64,000 bases of DNA from Gordonia polyisoprenivorans NBRC 16320 = JCM 10675 (GTDB lineage: Bacteria; Actinomycetota; Actinomycetes; Mycobacteriales; Mycobacteriaceae), in assembly GCF_000241325.1 (NCBI RefSeq), contig NZ_BAEI01000060.1:1-64000 (forward strand), in the 5' to 3' direction. Each line of letters opens with the position of its first letter. Position 1 is the first letter of the stretch. Shown in pieces: positions 35,657 through 45,256 of this stretch. Below the pieces are notes generated by a model, which was given only the letters and a program-made list of their open reading frames with translations, had not been told where the DNA came from and ran no database searches. Both the position numbers and the translations under genes were made by a program.

Positions 35657-37728
35657 TGACCGCCGGTGGACCGAGTATGAATCCCGTTCTCGCGGAAAGC
35701 GATTTACCGCACGGACTGCCGGACTTCGCGTCGATCACCGACGAGGACTTCCTGCCCGCCTTCACCGAGGCCATGGGCACCCACCTCGACGAGGTCGCGG
35801 CGATCGCCGACAACCCGCAACCGCCGACCTTCGCCAACACCGTTGAGGCGCTCGAGTTGTCGGGCCGCGATCTGGCCCGCGCCGCGGGTGTCTTCTTCAA
35901 CCTCGTCGGCCCCGACACCAATCCGCGGCGCAACGAGATCTCCCAGGAGTTGTCCACGCGGCTGACCGATCACGCGAACACCATCGCGATGAACCCGGCG
36001 CTGTTCGCCCGGATCTCGGACCTGCACGGGCGCGCCGAGGAACTCGGACTGACCGAGCCGCAGCGCCGTCTCCTCGACAAGAGTTACCGCGATGCCGTAC
36101 GCGCGGGTGCGGGTCTCGATGCGTCCGGGCAGACCCAGATGCGTGAGATCTCTTCGCGCCTGGCGTATCTGACGACCACGTTCTCACAGAAGATCCTCGA
36201 CGACACCAATGCCTCGGCGGTGCTCGTCGACGACGTCTCCCAGCTCGACGGGCTCGGTGCCGGCCAGATCGCCTCGGCGCGGCGTGCCGCGGCCGAGGCC
36301 GGTCACGAGTCCGGCTACCTGATCAGCCTGGAACTGCCCACGAGTCAGTCCGTGCTGACCGAACTGTCCGATCCGCGGACCCGGCAGCGGGTCTTCGACG
36401 CCTCGATCTCCCGATGCGCGCGCGACAACGAGTTCGACACGCGGGAGTTGCTGCGCGAGATCGTCGTGCTGCGTGCCCGGCGCGCACAACTGCTCGGCTA
36501 TCGCGATCACGCCGACTATGTGATCGCCGAGCAGACCGCGCCCGATGCGACGGCCGTGGAGCAGTTGCTGACCGAGTTGATCGGCTCGGCGAGCACCGCG
36601 GGGGAGCGGGAGATCGCCGCGCTGACCGAGTTCGCACGCGGCGTCGACCCGGACGTCCGGATCGGTGCCGCCGACCTCACCTATTGGCTTGCGCGGCAAC
36701 GTCGTTCACGTTCCGAGGTGGATCTCGACGCATTCGCCGACTACTGCGAGCTCGACACCGTGATCACGCGCGGTGTGTTCTACGCGGCGGGTGTCCTCTA
36801 CGGGTTGAGCTTCACCGAGCGCCCGGATCTGCGCGCCTACCACCCCGATGTGCGCATCTGGGAGGTCTTCGACGAGTCCGGCGCCGGCATCGGACTGTTC
36901 CTGGGTGACTATTTCGCGCGGCCGTCCAAGCGGGGCGGGGCGTGGATGAACAACATCGTCGATCAGTCGTCTCTGCTCGCGACCCAACCCGTCATCGTCA
37001 ACGTGTTGAACATCCCCAAACCCGATGCGGGACAACACGCTCTGCTGAGCATCGATCAGCTGACCACGCTGTTCCACGAGTTCGGCCACGCAGTGCACGG
37101 CCTGCTCTCGGCCGTGGCGTATCCGTCGCAGTCGGGGACGTCGGTGCCGCGGGACTTCGTCGAATTCCCCTCGCAGGTCAACGAGATGTGGGCGTTGCAC
37201 CCCGATGTCCTCGCCCACTATGCGCGCCACCACGAGACGGGGGAGCCGATTCCCGCCGAACTCGCCGACGCCGCACGGGCAAACGCCGGTGCCGACACCG
37301 CCCACGGCACCATCGAGTATCTCGCCGCATCGGCACTCGATCTGGCCTGGCACCGACTGTCGGTCGCCGACGCCGAGGCGGTCGACGACGTCGAGGTATT
37401 CGAGAGGCAAGCCCTGCGCGCCGCCGGCATCGGGACCGACCTGATCCCACCCCGCTACCGCAGCGCCTACTTCAATCACATCTTCGGCGGCGGTTACTCG
37501 GCCGGCTACTACTCCTACATCTGGTCGGAGGTGCTCGACGCCGAGACCGAACGGTGGTTCCTCGCCGAGGGCGGTTTGCGCCGGGAGAACGGTGCCCGCT
37601 TTGCCGCCTCGACGCTGTCCCGCGGCAACAGCGTGGATCCGCTTGTGTCGCATGAGGAGTTGATCGGACACAAGCCCGAAATCGGGCCGTTGATGCGACG
37701 GCGCGGGCTGGTCACCGAGGACGTGTGA
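35653..37728 (+). CDS. dcp: M3 family peptidyl-dipeptidase (Dcp-like)
   Basis: A 691-residue zinc metallopeptidase. [12 protein letters not shown] carries the HExxH zinc motif, followed by [12 protein letters not shown] with the third ligand region; [20 protein letters not shown] lies near the end. Dcp-type enzymes remove dipeptides from the C-terminus of peptides or degrade oligopeptides such as cleaved signal peptides. The protein has no signal sequence, so it is probably cytoplasmic. It is coupled to lepA by an ATGATG overlap (ATG 35653, or 35656). It may instead be an oligopeptidase A; the two are hard to separate. Confidence 0.92.
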   Translation: MMTAGGPSMNPVLAESDLPHGLPDFASITDEDFLPAFTEAMGTHLDEVAAIADNPQPPTFANTVEALELSGRDLARAAGVFFNLVGPDTNPRRNEISQELSTRLTDHANTIAMNPALFARISDLHGRAEELGLTEPQRRLLDKSYRDAVRAGAGLDASGQTQMREISSRLAYLTTTFSQKILDDTNASAVLVDDVSQLDGLGAGQIASARRAAAEAGHESGYLISLELPTSQSVLTELSDPRTRQRVFDASISRCARDNEFDTRELLREIVVLRARRAQLLGYRDHADYVIAEQTAPDATAVEQLLTELIGSASTAGEREIAALTEFARGVDPDVRIGAADLTYWLARQRRSRSEVDLDAFADYCELDTVITRGVFYAAGVLYGLSFTERPDLRAYHPDVRIWEVFDESGAGIGLFLGDYFARPSKRGGAWMNNIVDQSSLLATQPVIVNVLNIPKPDAGQHALLSIDQLTTLFHEFGHAVHGLLSAVAYPSQSGTSVPRDFVEFPSQVNEMWALHPDVLAHYARHHETGEPIPAELADAARANAGADTAHGTIEYLAASALDLAWHRLSVADAEAVDDVEVFERQALRAAGIGTDLIPPRYRSAYFNHIFGGGYSAGYYSYIWSEVLDAETERWFLAEGGLRRENGARFAASTLSRGNSVDPLVSHEELIGHKPEIGPLMRRRGLVTEDV

Positions 37729-37850
37729 CCAGCCGCCGGTGAGCTGGTGGTGGGCCGCTCACCAGAACGCCATCGCATGTTCGATCGGCATTCGCCTGCT
37801 CGACCCTCGGGGCGCCGACTCTGGGATACCCGGCGTCGAGAGGGTTTGCC

Positions 37851-40613
37851 ATGGTCGAGAACGGTCACGCCTACAACAGTGTCTGGCAACTGCGCGGCGA
37901 TCTGTGGTGCCGCCTCGACGAAGCGGCCGATCGTCTCAATCGCCCGGATACCGTCGGCGAGCGGCGTGAGCGATATCTGGAGATCTGTCGCGGTCTGATC
38001 ACCGAACTGGCCACGCTCGAACCCTATTGGGCTTTTCCGGGTCCGTCGCGTTTCGCGCGACTGCAGCGCCGTTTCGGCTCCGGGGATCATCGTCACTTCG
38101 GCAAGATGGTGGCCGACATCAACAATGCGTTGACCACGGAGTCCTACCGTCACCGAGACGCAGACGCCATGGCCGACAAGGATGCGGGAATGTTCCCGAC
38201 CGATCCTCGTGAGATCGAGCATCGACCGGTGAATGCGCAGGGCCAGTTGTACTTCGAGGTCCTGGTTGTCGAGTCGATGACCGAGGCGGCCGAACGTGCG
38301 TTGCGAGAAGAGGTCCGCAGCTGGCGCCGCCCCGACGATCAGTGTGCCTACGAGCTCGTCGTCGTCGGAAGCGGCGAGGAGGCGATGATCGCTGCTCGGC
38401 TCAACGCGAACCTGCAGGCGGTGGTGATCCGTCGCCGGTTCTCGCACGCGTCCGCCCGAGATCTCACCGGCCTCGACGACTTCGTCGATCGTGAGTTGTC
38501 CGAGTCGTTGGCGCAACATCTCTCACCCGAGGAACGCGCGCAGATCCTGGCCGGCGCACTGAGTGGTCTGCGACCCGAACTCGACCTCTACCTGATGACC
38601 GAGATCGAGGTCGAGGACATGGCGGGCAGGCTCGGCGCACACTTCCGCCGGGTATTCCATGCCCGCGAGGGCGTTCTGGAGTTGCACCTGAGTCTGTTGC
38701 ATGGTGTTGCCGAGCGCTACCGGACGCCGTTCTTCAGCGCACTCAAGGAATACAGTCACCGACCCACGGGGGTTTTCCACGCCCTGCCCATTTCCCAGGG
38801 CAAGTCGATCGTGGGGTCGCATTGGATTCAGGACATGGTGAGTTTCTACGGGCTCAATGTGTTCATGGCCGAGACATCGGCGACGTGCGGGGGTCTCGAT
38901 TCGCTCCTCGAACCGACCGGGCCGCTGCGCGACGCGCAGGAACTGGCCGGCAAGATCTACGGCAGTAGGCACACGTACTTCGTCACCAACGGCACATCGA
39001 CCGCCAACAAGATCGTGACCCAGTCGCTCGTTGCGCCGGGCGACATCGTGCTGCTCGACCGCAACTGCCACCAGTCCCACCATTACGGCATGCTGCTCGC
39101 CGGCGCGCAGGTGACCTATCTCGAAGCCTATCCGCTGCCCGATTTCTCGATGTACGGCGCGGTACCGATGCAGGAGATCAAGGGCAAGCTCCTTGCGCTT
39201 CGTCGTGCCGGGAAACTGGATCGGGTCAAGCTGATCTCGCTCACCAACTGCACGTTCGACGGCATCGTCTACGATCCGATTCGCGTCATGGAGGAATGTC
39301 TCGCGATCAAGCCCGACCTCGTATTCCTTTGGGACGAAGCGTGGTTCGCGTTCGCCCGCTTCCATCCGGTCTACCGCAACCGGACCGCGATGCACAGTGC
39401 GGCCGAACTTCGTCGGCGTTTCGCCGATCCGGGGTACCGGGCGTCCTACGAGGACCACCTCTCCGCACACTCCGAGGTCACCGACGAAGAATTGCTGCGC
39501 ACGAGGTTGCGGCCCGACCCAGCCCTCGCACGAGTCCGGGTGTACGCGACGCAATCCACCCACAAGACGTTGACGTCGTTGCGACAGGGTTCGATGATCC
39601 ACGTCTTCGACCAGGACTTCGACCAGAAGGTTGCCGAGGCATTCCACGAGGCCTATATGGCACACACCTCGACCTCGCCGAATTACCAGATCCTCGCGTC
39701 ATTGGATCTCGGTCGACGCCAGGTGGCGCTCGAAGGTGTCGAACTCGTCCAGCGGCAGATCGAGAACGCAATGCGCCTTCGCGATGCCATCGACAACCAT
39801 CCGTTGCTGGCACGCTACGTCCGGTGTCTGCGCACGAGTGACCTCATCCCGGTCGCCCATCGGCCCTCACGCATCGATCAGCCGTTACGGTCGGGCCTAC
39901 GGAACATGCAAACCGCATGGAGCCAAGACGAATTCGTCCTCGACCCGTCGCGGATCACCTTGTCCATCGGGCGCACCGGTTACGACGGTGACACCTTCAA
40001 GCGTGAACAACTGATGGATCGGTACGGGGTCCAGATCAACAAGACCTCGCGCAACACCGTGTTGTTCATGACCAACATCGGCACCACACGAAGCTCGGTG
40101 GCCTTCCTCGTCGAAGTGATGGTCAACATCGTCCGGGAGCTCGACGAGAACGTCGAGGAGATGGGGATCGATGAGCGCGCGCGATTCGAGCAGACGGTCC
40201 GCCGGCTGACCGAACGAGCGCCCGCAATGCCCGACTTCAGCGGATTCCACCCGGCTTTCCGCGACACCTCCGGCACCGAACAGACACCGGAAGGTGACGT
40301 GCGTACCGCGTTCTACCTCGCCTATGACGACGCCAATTGCGAATACCTCTCGGCCGACAAGATTCTCGAGCGGATCGCCTCGGGACGGGACGTGGTGTCG
40401 GCGACCTTCGTCACCCCCTACCCACCCGGGTTCCCCGTCCTCGTGCCCGGGCAGGTCTTCAGTGCGAACATCCTCGAATTCATCACCACGCTCGACACCC
40501 CCGAGATCCACGGCTACCGGCCAGACTTCGGCTATCGGGTCTACACCGAGAAGGCGATCGAGAATCTGCTGGCGACCCGTGGGGCGCCGGACCCGAGCGT
40601 CGTGAGCGGGTGA
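37851..40613 (+). CDS. Orn/Lys/Arg decarboxylase family, large form (Rv2531c-like)
   Basis: A 920-residue PLP-dependent decarboxylase of fold type I. The PLP lysine is in YATQSTHKTLTSLRQGSMIH; TYFVTNGTSTANKIVTQSLV and FLWDEAWFAFARFHP are the cofactor-binding blocks; SIGRTGYDG and the C-terminal GYRVYTEKA follow. A long N-terminal region of about 270 residues, partly receiver-like, precedes the catalytic core. M. tuberculosis Rv2531c has the same size and build. Whether arginine, lysine or ornithine is used cannot be read from the sequence. ATG 37851 has GAGAGGG seven bases upstream. It stands alone between the peptidase and the CDF transporter. Confidence 0.9.
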   Translation: MVENGHAYNSVWQLRGDLWCRLDEAADRLNRPDTVGERRERYLEICRGLITELATLEPYWAFPGPSRFARLQRRFGSGDHRHFGKMVADINNALTTESYRHRDADAMADKDAGMFPTDPREIEHRPVNAQGQLYFEVLVVESMTEAAERALREEVRSWRRPDDQCAYELVVVGSGEEAMIAARLNANLQAVVIRRRFSHASARDLTGLDDFVDRELSESLAQHLSPEERAQILAGALSGLRPELDLYLMTEIEVEDMAGRLGAHFRRVFHAREGVLELHLSLLHGVAERYRTPFFSALKEYSHRPTGVFHALPISQGKSIVGSHWIQDMVSFYGLNVFMAETSATCGGLDSLLEPTGPLRDAQELAGKIYGSRHTYFVTNGTSTANKIVTQSLVAPGDIVLLDRNCHQSHHYGMLLAGAQVTYLEAYPLPDFSMYGAVPMQEIKGKLLALRRAGKLDRVKLISLTNCTFDGIVYDPIRVMEECLAIKPDLVFLWDEAWFAFARFHPVYRNRTAMHSAAELRRRFADPGYRASYEDHLSAHSEVTDEELLRTRLRPDPALARVRVYATQSTHKTLTSLRQGSMIHVFDQDFDQKVAEAFHEAYMAHTSTSPNYQILASLDLGRRQVALEGVELVQRQIENAMRLRDAIDNHPLLARYVRCLRTSDLIPVAHRPSRIDQPLRSGLRNMQTAWSQDEFVLDPSRITLSIGRTGYDGDTFKREQLMDRYGVQINKTSRNTVLFMTNIGTTRSSVAFLVEVMVNIVRELDENVEEMGIDERARFEQTVRRLTERAPAMPDFSGFHPAFRDTSGTEQTPEGDVRTAFYLAYDDANCEYLSADKILERIASGRDVVSATFVTPYPPGFPVLVPGQVFSANILEFITTLDTPEIHGYRPDFGYRVYTEKAIENLLATRGAPDPSVVSG

Positions 40614-40620
40614 GCGCCTC

Positions 40621-40665
40621 GGTGCTCGTGGTCGCGGTGCTCGTGGTCGGGGTACTCGTGGTCCA
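40621..40665. repeat. 15-bp tandem repeat upstream of the CDF gene
   Basis: Three 15-bp units, ggtgctcgtggtcgc, ggtgctcgtggtcgg and ggtactcgtggtcca, fill the 60-bp gap between the decarboxylase stop and the CDF start. They occupy the place where a promoter or ribosome site would lie. Confidence 0.88.
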
Positions 40666-40673
40666 ATGAATCC

Positions 40674-41597
40674 ATGGCTTCCGGGTCCGTCGAGGCACGC
40701 CAGGATCTGACGCGCTACGCGCTGCTCAGTATCGTCACCGCGATCGTGGTGATCGTCATGAAGCTGCTCGCGTGGCGGATCAGCGGATCGGTCGGTCTGC
40801 TGTCCGATGCCCTCGAGTCACTGGTCAACCTGGCGGCGGCGATCGCAGCATTCCTCGCGCTGCGGGTCGTCGCGCGTCCCGCCGATGCCGAGCACAACTT
40901 CGGCCATTCCAAGGCCGAGTACTTCTCGGCGGTGTTCGAGGGGGTGCTCATCGTCGCGGCCGCCGTGGCGATCGTCGTCGCGGCCGCCGAGCGACTCGCC
41001 CACCCGGCCGAACTCGAGTCGGTGGGGCTGGGTCTGCTGATCTCGGTGGCCGCCACGGTCCTCAACGGTGCGGTCGCGGTGCTGTTGCTGCGAGCGGGCA
41101 AGCGGTATCGGTCGATGACACTGGAAGCCGATGGCAAACATCTGCTGACCGATGTGTGGACGACGGTCGGGGTGGTCGTCGGTGTGTTCCTGGTTCTGGT
41201 GACCGGATGGCAGCCGCTGGATTCGATCGTGGCGATCCTGGTTGCGATCAACATCTTGTTCGTCGGCGGGCGCCTGGTATGGCGATCCGGTGACGGACTG
41301 CTCGATGCGGCGCTGCCCGCCGCCGACCTGGTGAAGATCTCCGGCGTCCTCGACCGATTCCGTTCGGAGAAGGTCGATTTCCACGACGTCCGCACCCGCG
41401 AGGCCGGTCACGAGCGATTCGTCCAGTTGCACATGCTCGTGCCGGGCGAATGGACGATCGATCGCGGCCACGACCTCGCCGAGGCGGTGGAGGACGAACT
41501 GCACGCGACTCTCGACCACCTTCGGGTCACGATTCACATGGAGCCGATCGACGACCCACGCGCCTACGAACCCTGGCGGCTGGACGCACCGGACTGA
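40674..41597 (+). CDS. Cation diffusion facilitator transporter
   Basis: A 307-residue CDF-family efflux protein with six predicted membrane segments (for example YALLSIVTAIVVIVMKLLAW, ALESLVNLAAAIAAFLAL, VLIVAAAVAIVVAAAERLA) and a C-terminal cytoplasmic domain (FHDVRTREAGHERFVQLHMLVPGEWTIDRGHDLAEAVED in outline). The metal-site motif HLLTD is present in TM5 (LEADGKHLLTDVWTT); TM2 reads LLSDALESLVN. Metal choice (Zn, Fe, Mn) is undetermined. The ATG lies eight bases after a 15-bp tandem repeat that replaces a normal leader. Confidence 0.92.
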   Translation: MASGSVEARQDLTRYALLSIVTAIVVIVMKLLAWRISGSVGLLSDALESLVNLAAAIAAFLALRVVARPADAEHNFGHSKAEYFSAVFEGVLIVAAAVAIVVAAAERLAHPAELESVGLGLLISVAATVLNGAVAVLLLRAGKRYRSMTLEADGKHLLTDVWTTVGVVVGVFLVLVTGWQPLDSIVAILVAINILFVGGRLVWRSGDGLLDAALPAADLVKISGVLDRFRSEKVDFHDVRTREAGHERFVQLHMLVPGEWTIDRGHDLAEAVEDELHATLDHLRVTIHMEPIDDPRAYEPWRLDAPD

Positions 41598-41731
41598 GTC
41601 GACCGGGTCGGGGCCTATGATGGCGAACGGCCCGGGGCAGGCGCCGAGCGAGACCGGATCGCACGATCCACGAATTCGAATCACGCTGATCAAAACCCCG
41701 GGACGATCGGCGACAGATGAGGTGATCACTG

Positions 41732-41932
41732 GTGAAGGGGCTACTCGCCTGGTGGGACGGAGTGGAGGAATGGCTGACCGGCCTGGCCTTCGTCCCACAG
41801 CTCCTGGTCACCCTCGTGGTGTTGGTGCCGTGCGCGATCCTCGTGGCCATCGCACTGAACGCGCTGGTCGACGGCGTGATGTCGGTGATCGATCGTCGTC
41901 GGTTCGCCGATGACGACAGGAAGGGTTTGTAG
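41732..41932 (+). CDS. Small membrane protein (Rv2401A-like)
   Basis: A 66-residue protein with a short amphipathic head (WWDGVEEWLTGLAF), one membrane segment (LLVTLVVLVPCAILVAIAL) and a charged tail (IDRRRFADDDRKGL). A protein of the same size is encoded upstream of the sulfate importer operon in mycobacteria. No function is known. GTG 41732 is the only reasonable start. The next tiny gene begins four bases after its stop. Confidence 0.75.
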   Translation: MKGLLAWWDGVEEWLTGLAFVPQLLVTLVVLVPCAILVAIALNALVDGVMSVIDRRRFADDDRKGL

Positions 41933-41935
41933 TCG

Positions 41936-42013
41936 GTGATCCGTTCACGTGTGACCTGGGCGTTGCTGGCGCTCATCGTTCTGGTCCTGTTGGCCTGGCT
42001 CTTGACTCGATAG
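41936..42013 (+). CDS. 25-residue single-span membrane microprotein
   Basis: GTG 41936 to TAG 42013 encodes a short protein starting MIRSRVTW, then an almost pure hydrophobic helix (ALLALIVLVLLAWLL) and a final TR. The positive-inside ends and exact helix length look designed for a membrane span. AGGAAGGG lies about 12 bases upstream, a little far. It follows the 66-residue membrane protein by three bases, so they may be co-translated. Not previously known to me. Confidence 0.5.
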   Translation: MIRSRVTWALLALIVLVLLAWLLTR

Positions 42014-42081
42014 CATCGTCGCTCGACGGTGTAAAGGGGTGGTGGGTGATGCTCGGCCCACCCGTCTTGCGCGTTGCTAGC

Positions 42082-42210
42082 GTGAGTCGGTCCGCCGGAC
42101 GGCACGGACCCACCGACGTGGTGGATGTCCGCCGCCCGGCGAGCGCGATTCATGCCCAGCCCGGTCATGCCCGTCATGGCCACCTCAGTCACGGAGGAAC
42201 GTGTCAGTGA
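42082..42210 (+). other. Possible leader ORF upstream of subI, related to the sirA leader
   Basis: An open frame from GTG 42082 (alternatives GTG 42118 and 42121) to TGA 42210 overlaps the start of subI. It contains VVDVRRPASAIHA, which aligns with the sirA leader core HVDLKRVCSATC at V, D, L/V, K/R, R, S and A, but has His where the last Cys should be. The penultimate codon block is TGT CAG TGA. The 5' part can fold (gtcggtccg 42086-42094 against cggaccc and ccgac to 42116). A -10-like TAGCGT lies at 42078. This is inference from a short match. Confidence 0.35.
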
Positions 42211-43382
42211 GTAACGTGCCTGGGGGTCACGTGCCCGGGAGCACCATGCCTGGGAGAAGCGTGCCCAGCAGTGCTGTCACCGTCACGCGACGCAGCACAC
42301 CGGTGCTGGTGTGTCTGCTGGCCCTCGCGATGGTCCTGATCTCCGGGTGCGCCGGCGGTTCCACCGACGAACCCGACGGAGTCGACATCTCCAGCGGCAG
42401 CCGACACCTCGACCTGGTGGCGTATGCGACGCCCAAATCGGGATTCGACCACATCATCCCGGCGTTCCGGGCAACCCCCGCAGGCGCCGACATCGGCTTC
42501 TCGGCCTCCTATGGGGCCTCCGGGGACCAGTCCCGCAAGGTCGCGCGCCGCGTGCCCGCCGACGTCGTGAACCTCTCCGTCGAGCCCGACATCACCCGCC
42601 TGGTGAAAGCCGGTCTGGTGGACAAGGACTGGAAGACCCAATTCCCGTACAACAGCACGCCATTCGGTTCGGTCGTGGCGCTCGTGGTGCGCAAGGGCAA
42701 CCCGAAGAACATCCACAACTGGAACGACCTGCTGAAGCCCGGGGTGCAGGTGGTGACCCCGAATCCCGGTAGCTCGGGTTCGGCCAAATGGAATCTACTC
42801 GCGCCGTACGCGGCGATGAGCGACGGCGGCCGCAACCCGCAGGCCGGTCTCGACTACGTCGCCCAGCTCGTCCGTGACCATGTGCGTGTGGTCCCCAAAT
42901 CGGGTCGCGAGGCCACCACGGCCTTCGAGCAGGGGCAGGGCGATGTGCTGATCAGCTACGAGAACGAAGCCATCATGCTCGACCGGGCCAACGCCACCGC
43001 GAGTCCGCGAAACCAGGTCGAGTACCTCATTCCGCCGCAGACGTTCAAGATCGAGAATCCGGTCGCGATCGTCAACACGACCTCCGACCTCGCCGGCGCC
43101 CGCGCGTTTGTCGGCTTCCTGTTCACCGATGAGGCACAACGGATCTGGGCTCAGCAGGGCTTCCGGCCGGTCGTCCCCGCGATCGCCGAGCAGACCCGCG
43201 ACCTGTTCCCGGGGGCCATCGAGAAGCTGTGGACGATCAAGGAGCTGGGCAAGGTTCTCGGTGCCGGGACCGCCGCGAAGAACGACGGGGTGGATCTCAC
43301 CGGGTGGAAGGCTGTCGACTCGGCGCTCTTCGGCACCAGTGGGGCGATCACCAAGATCTACGACGCAGGGGGCAGACAGTGA
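42207..43382 (+). CDS. subI: Sulfate ABC transporter substrate-binding lipoprotein
   Basis: The extracytoplasmic sulfate receptor of the CysTWA importer. After a 25-residue head comes a signal segment, VLVCLLALAMVLISGC, whose lipobox cysteine is lipidated, then the mature domain of the sulfate/thiosulfate-binding family: LVAYATPKSGFDHIIPAF, FSASYGASGDQSRKV, VVTPNPGSSGSAKWNLLAPYAA and GDVLISYENEAI. About 391 residues. GGAGG at 42193-42197 favours GTG 42207 over GTG 42201. The head is encoded by near repeats (gtgcctggg, gtgcccggg). The end overlaps cysT by four bases. Confidence 0.94.
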   Translation: MSNVPGGHVPGSTMPGRSVPSSAVTVTRRSTPVLVCLLALAMVLISGCAGGSTDEPDGVDISSGSRHLDLVAYATPKSGFDHIIPAFRATPAGADIGFSASYGASGDQSRKVARRVPADVVNLSVEPDITRLVKAGLVDKDWKTQFPYNSTPFGSVVALVVRKGNPKNIHNWNDLLKPGVQVVTPNPGSSGSAKWNLLAPYAAMSDGGRNPQAGLDYVAQLVRDHVRVVPKSGREATTAFEQGQGDVLISYENEAIMLDRANATASPRNQVEYLIPPQTFKIENPVAIVNTTSDLAGARAFVGFLFTDEAQRIWAQQGFRPVVPAIAEQTRDLFPGAIEKLWTIKELGKVLGAGTAAKNDGVDLTGWKAVDSALFGTSGAITKIYDAGGRQ

Positions 43383-44263
43383 CCTCGAACGTCTCGACGA
43401 CCGATCCCGGTACGGGCGCACCGCCGCCCGACGCCGCGCCGCCCGGCGGATTCCTGGGACGTGCACGCACGTTCACCGGGGTCAGCCCGGCCACCGTGGG
43501 GTTGGCCTGGCTGTGGCTCAGCGTCATCGTGCTGCTGCCGCTGGCCGCGATCACCGTGCAGTCCTTCGACGACGGCTGGAGTGGGTTCTGGGACGCCGTC
43601 ACCGCGCCCGCCGCACTCGACGCCCTGTGGATCACCGTGCTCGTCTCGGTGTTCGCGGCGCTGATCAACGTCGTCTTCGGAACCATCATCGCCTGGGTGC
43701 TGGTGCGGGATGAATTCCCCGGCAAGGGATTCGTCAACGCGATCATCGATCTGCCGTTCGCCCTACCGACCATCGTGGCCAGCCTGGTGCTGCTGTCGCT
43801 CTACGGTCCCAACAGTCCGATCGACATCCAGCTCAACGCCACCAAACCGGCGCTGGTCATCGCCCTGACATTCGTCACACTGCCGTTCGTCGTGCGACAG
43901 GTGCAGCCGGTGCTGCTCGAACTCGACGTCGACGTCGAAGAGGCCGCCGCGGTTCTCGGCGCGCGCAACTGGACGACGTTCCGCAAGATCGTGCTGCCGG
44001 CGCTGCTGCCGTCGATCCTGACCGGGGCGGGGTTGGCCTTCACCCGCGCGATCGGGGAATTCGGTTCGGTGGTCCTCATCGGCGGCAACATTCCCGGCGA
44101 CACCCAGGTCGCCTCGCAATACATCCAGCAACAGATCGAGATCGATTCGCCGGTCAGCGCCGCGGCGATCTCGGTGGTGCTGTTGCTCATCGCCTTCGTG
44201 ACCCTGCTGATCCTGCGCATCGCGGGCCGGCGGCAGTCCACCCGGGAGGACGCCGACCGATGA
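43379..44263 (+). CDS. cysT: Sulfate ABC transporter permease CysT
   Basis: A 294-residue inner-membrane permease with six predicted spans. The cytoplasmic EAA loop that contacts the ATPase is DVEEAAAVLGARNWTTFRKIVLPAL in outline, and SFDDGWSGFWDAVTAPAALDALWITV is the typical early region. It pairs with CysW to form the sulfate channel. GTG 43379 overlaps the subI stop; its own stop overlaps cysW (ATGA). The operon is subI-cysT-cysW-cysA. Confidence 0.95.
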   Translation: MTSNVSTTDPGTGAPPPDAAPPGGFLGRARTFTGVSPATVGLAWLWLSVIVLLPLAAITVQSFDDGWSGFWDAVTAPAALDALWITVLVSVFAALINVVFGTIIAWVLVRDEFPGKGFVNAIIDLPFALPTIVASLVLLSLYGPNSPIDIQLNATKPALVIALTFVTLPFVVRQVQPVLLELDVDVEEAAAVLGARNWTTFRKIVLPALLPSILTGAGLAFTRAIGEFGSVVLIGGNIPGDTQVASQYIQQQIEIDSPVSAAAISVVLLLIAFVTLLILRIAGRRQSTREDADR

Positions 44264-45255
44264 AAGTGTCGCCCCTGACCCGATACGGGCTGCGCGCGAT
44301 CGCGCTGATCTATCTGTTCATCCTGTTGATCGTGCCGGTCGGCACCATCTTCTATCGCTCCTTCGAACACGGCATCGTGCAGTTCTGGGAATGGATCACC
44401 ACACCGGCGGCGATCTCGGCGTTGCAGCTGAGCCTGCTGATCGTGGTGATCGTCGTGCCGCTGAACGTGGTCTTCGGTGTGCTGACCGCACTTGCGTTGG
44501 CGCGCGGACGATTCCCGGGCAAGGGCGTCCTGCAGGCCGTGGTGGATCTGCCGTTCGCGGTGTCCCCGGTCGTCGCCGGCGTCGCGCTGATCCTGCTGTG
44601 GGGGTACGGCGGATGGTTCGGCGGCGTCGAGAGCCTCGGCTTCCGGGTGATCTTCGGTTTCCCGGGATTGGTACTCGCCACCCTGTTCGTCACACTGCCG
44701 TTCGTCGCGCGCGAGGTCGAGCCGGTGCTGCGCGAGATCGGCACCGAACAGGAGGAGGCCGCGGCAACCCTGGGAGCCAATGCGTGGCAGGTGTTCTGGC
44801 GGATCACCCTGCCCGCCATCCGATGGGGCCTGACCTACGGTGTGGTGCTCACGGTGGCCCGCGCGCTCGGCGAGTACGGCGCCGTCACCATGGTGTCGTC
44901 GAACTATCCGGGTATCTCCCAGACGCTGACGCTGTTGGTCAACTCGCGCTACACCGACGACTACAACGAGTTCGGTGCGTACGCGGCGGCGACGCTGTTG
45001 ATGTTCGTGGCGATCGTCGTGCTGGTGCTGATGTCGCTGATCGAGCGCCGCGCGAAATCCCGTGTCGCCGATGCCAGTGGCACCGGTGCCGACGGTCCGG
45101 CCTCGCCCGACACGGTAGTCGAGACCCAACTGACCGTGCCGCACGGTCCGGAGTCGATCGACGCCCATCAGGTGGTCACCGAGCATGTCCACCACGACGC
45201 CGCGCCACACGGTTCGGCCCCCCGAAATGCCTCTGCCCGTGAGAAAGGCGTGTGA
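44260..45255 (+). CDS. cysW: Sulfate ABC transporter permease CysW
   Basis: A 331-residue permease, second half of the sulfate channel. [29 protein letters not shown] opens the domain; the EAA loop is [23 protein letters not shown], and [16 protein letters not shown] is the CysW mark. It is about 60 residues longer than usual because of a hydrophilic Thr/His/Asp-rich tail after [15 protein letters not shown] 44260 overlaps cysT by four bases; cysA starts one base after the stop. Confidence 0.95.
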   Translation: MKVSPLTRYGLRAIALIYLFILLIVPVGTIFYRSFEHGIVQFWEWITTPAAISALQLSLLIVVIVVPLNVVFGVLTALALARGRFPGKGVLQAVVDLPFAVSPVVAGVALILLWGYGGWFGGVESLGFRVIFGFPGLVLATLFVTLPFVAREVEPVLREIGTEQEEAAATLGANAWQVFWRITLPAIRWGLTYGVVLTVARALGEYGAVTMVSSNYPGISQTLTLLVNSRYTDDYNEFGAYAAATLLMFVAIVVLVLMSLIERRAKSRVADASGTGADGPASPDTVVETQLTVPHGPESIDAHQVVTEHVHHDAAPHGSAPRNASAREKGV

Positions 45256-45256
45256 C

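Noticed and set aside
41617..41913. A plus-strand ORF overlapping the 66-residue membrane protein gene
   Set aside because: Arg/Gly-rich translation without features, while the other frame encodes a clear membrane segment.
42014..42200. A SAM or other known riboswitch before subI
   Set aside because: The hairpin at 42086-42116 does not match the cores of riboswitch classes I can recall; a leader ORF explains the region better.
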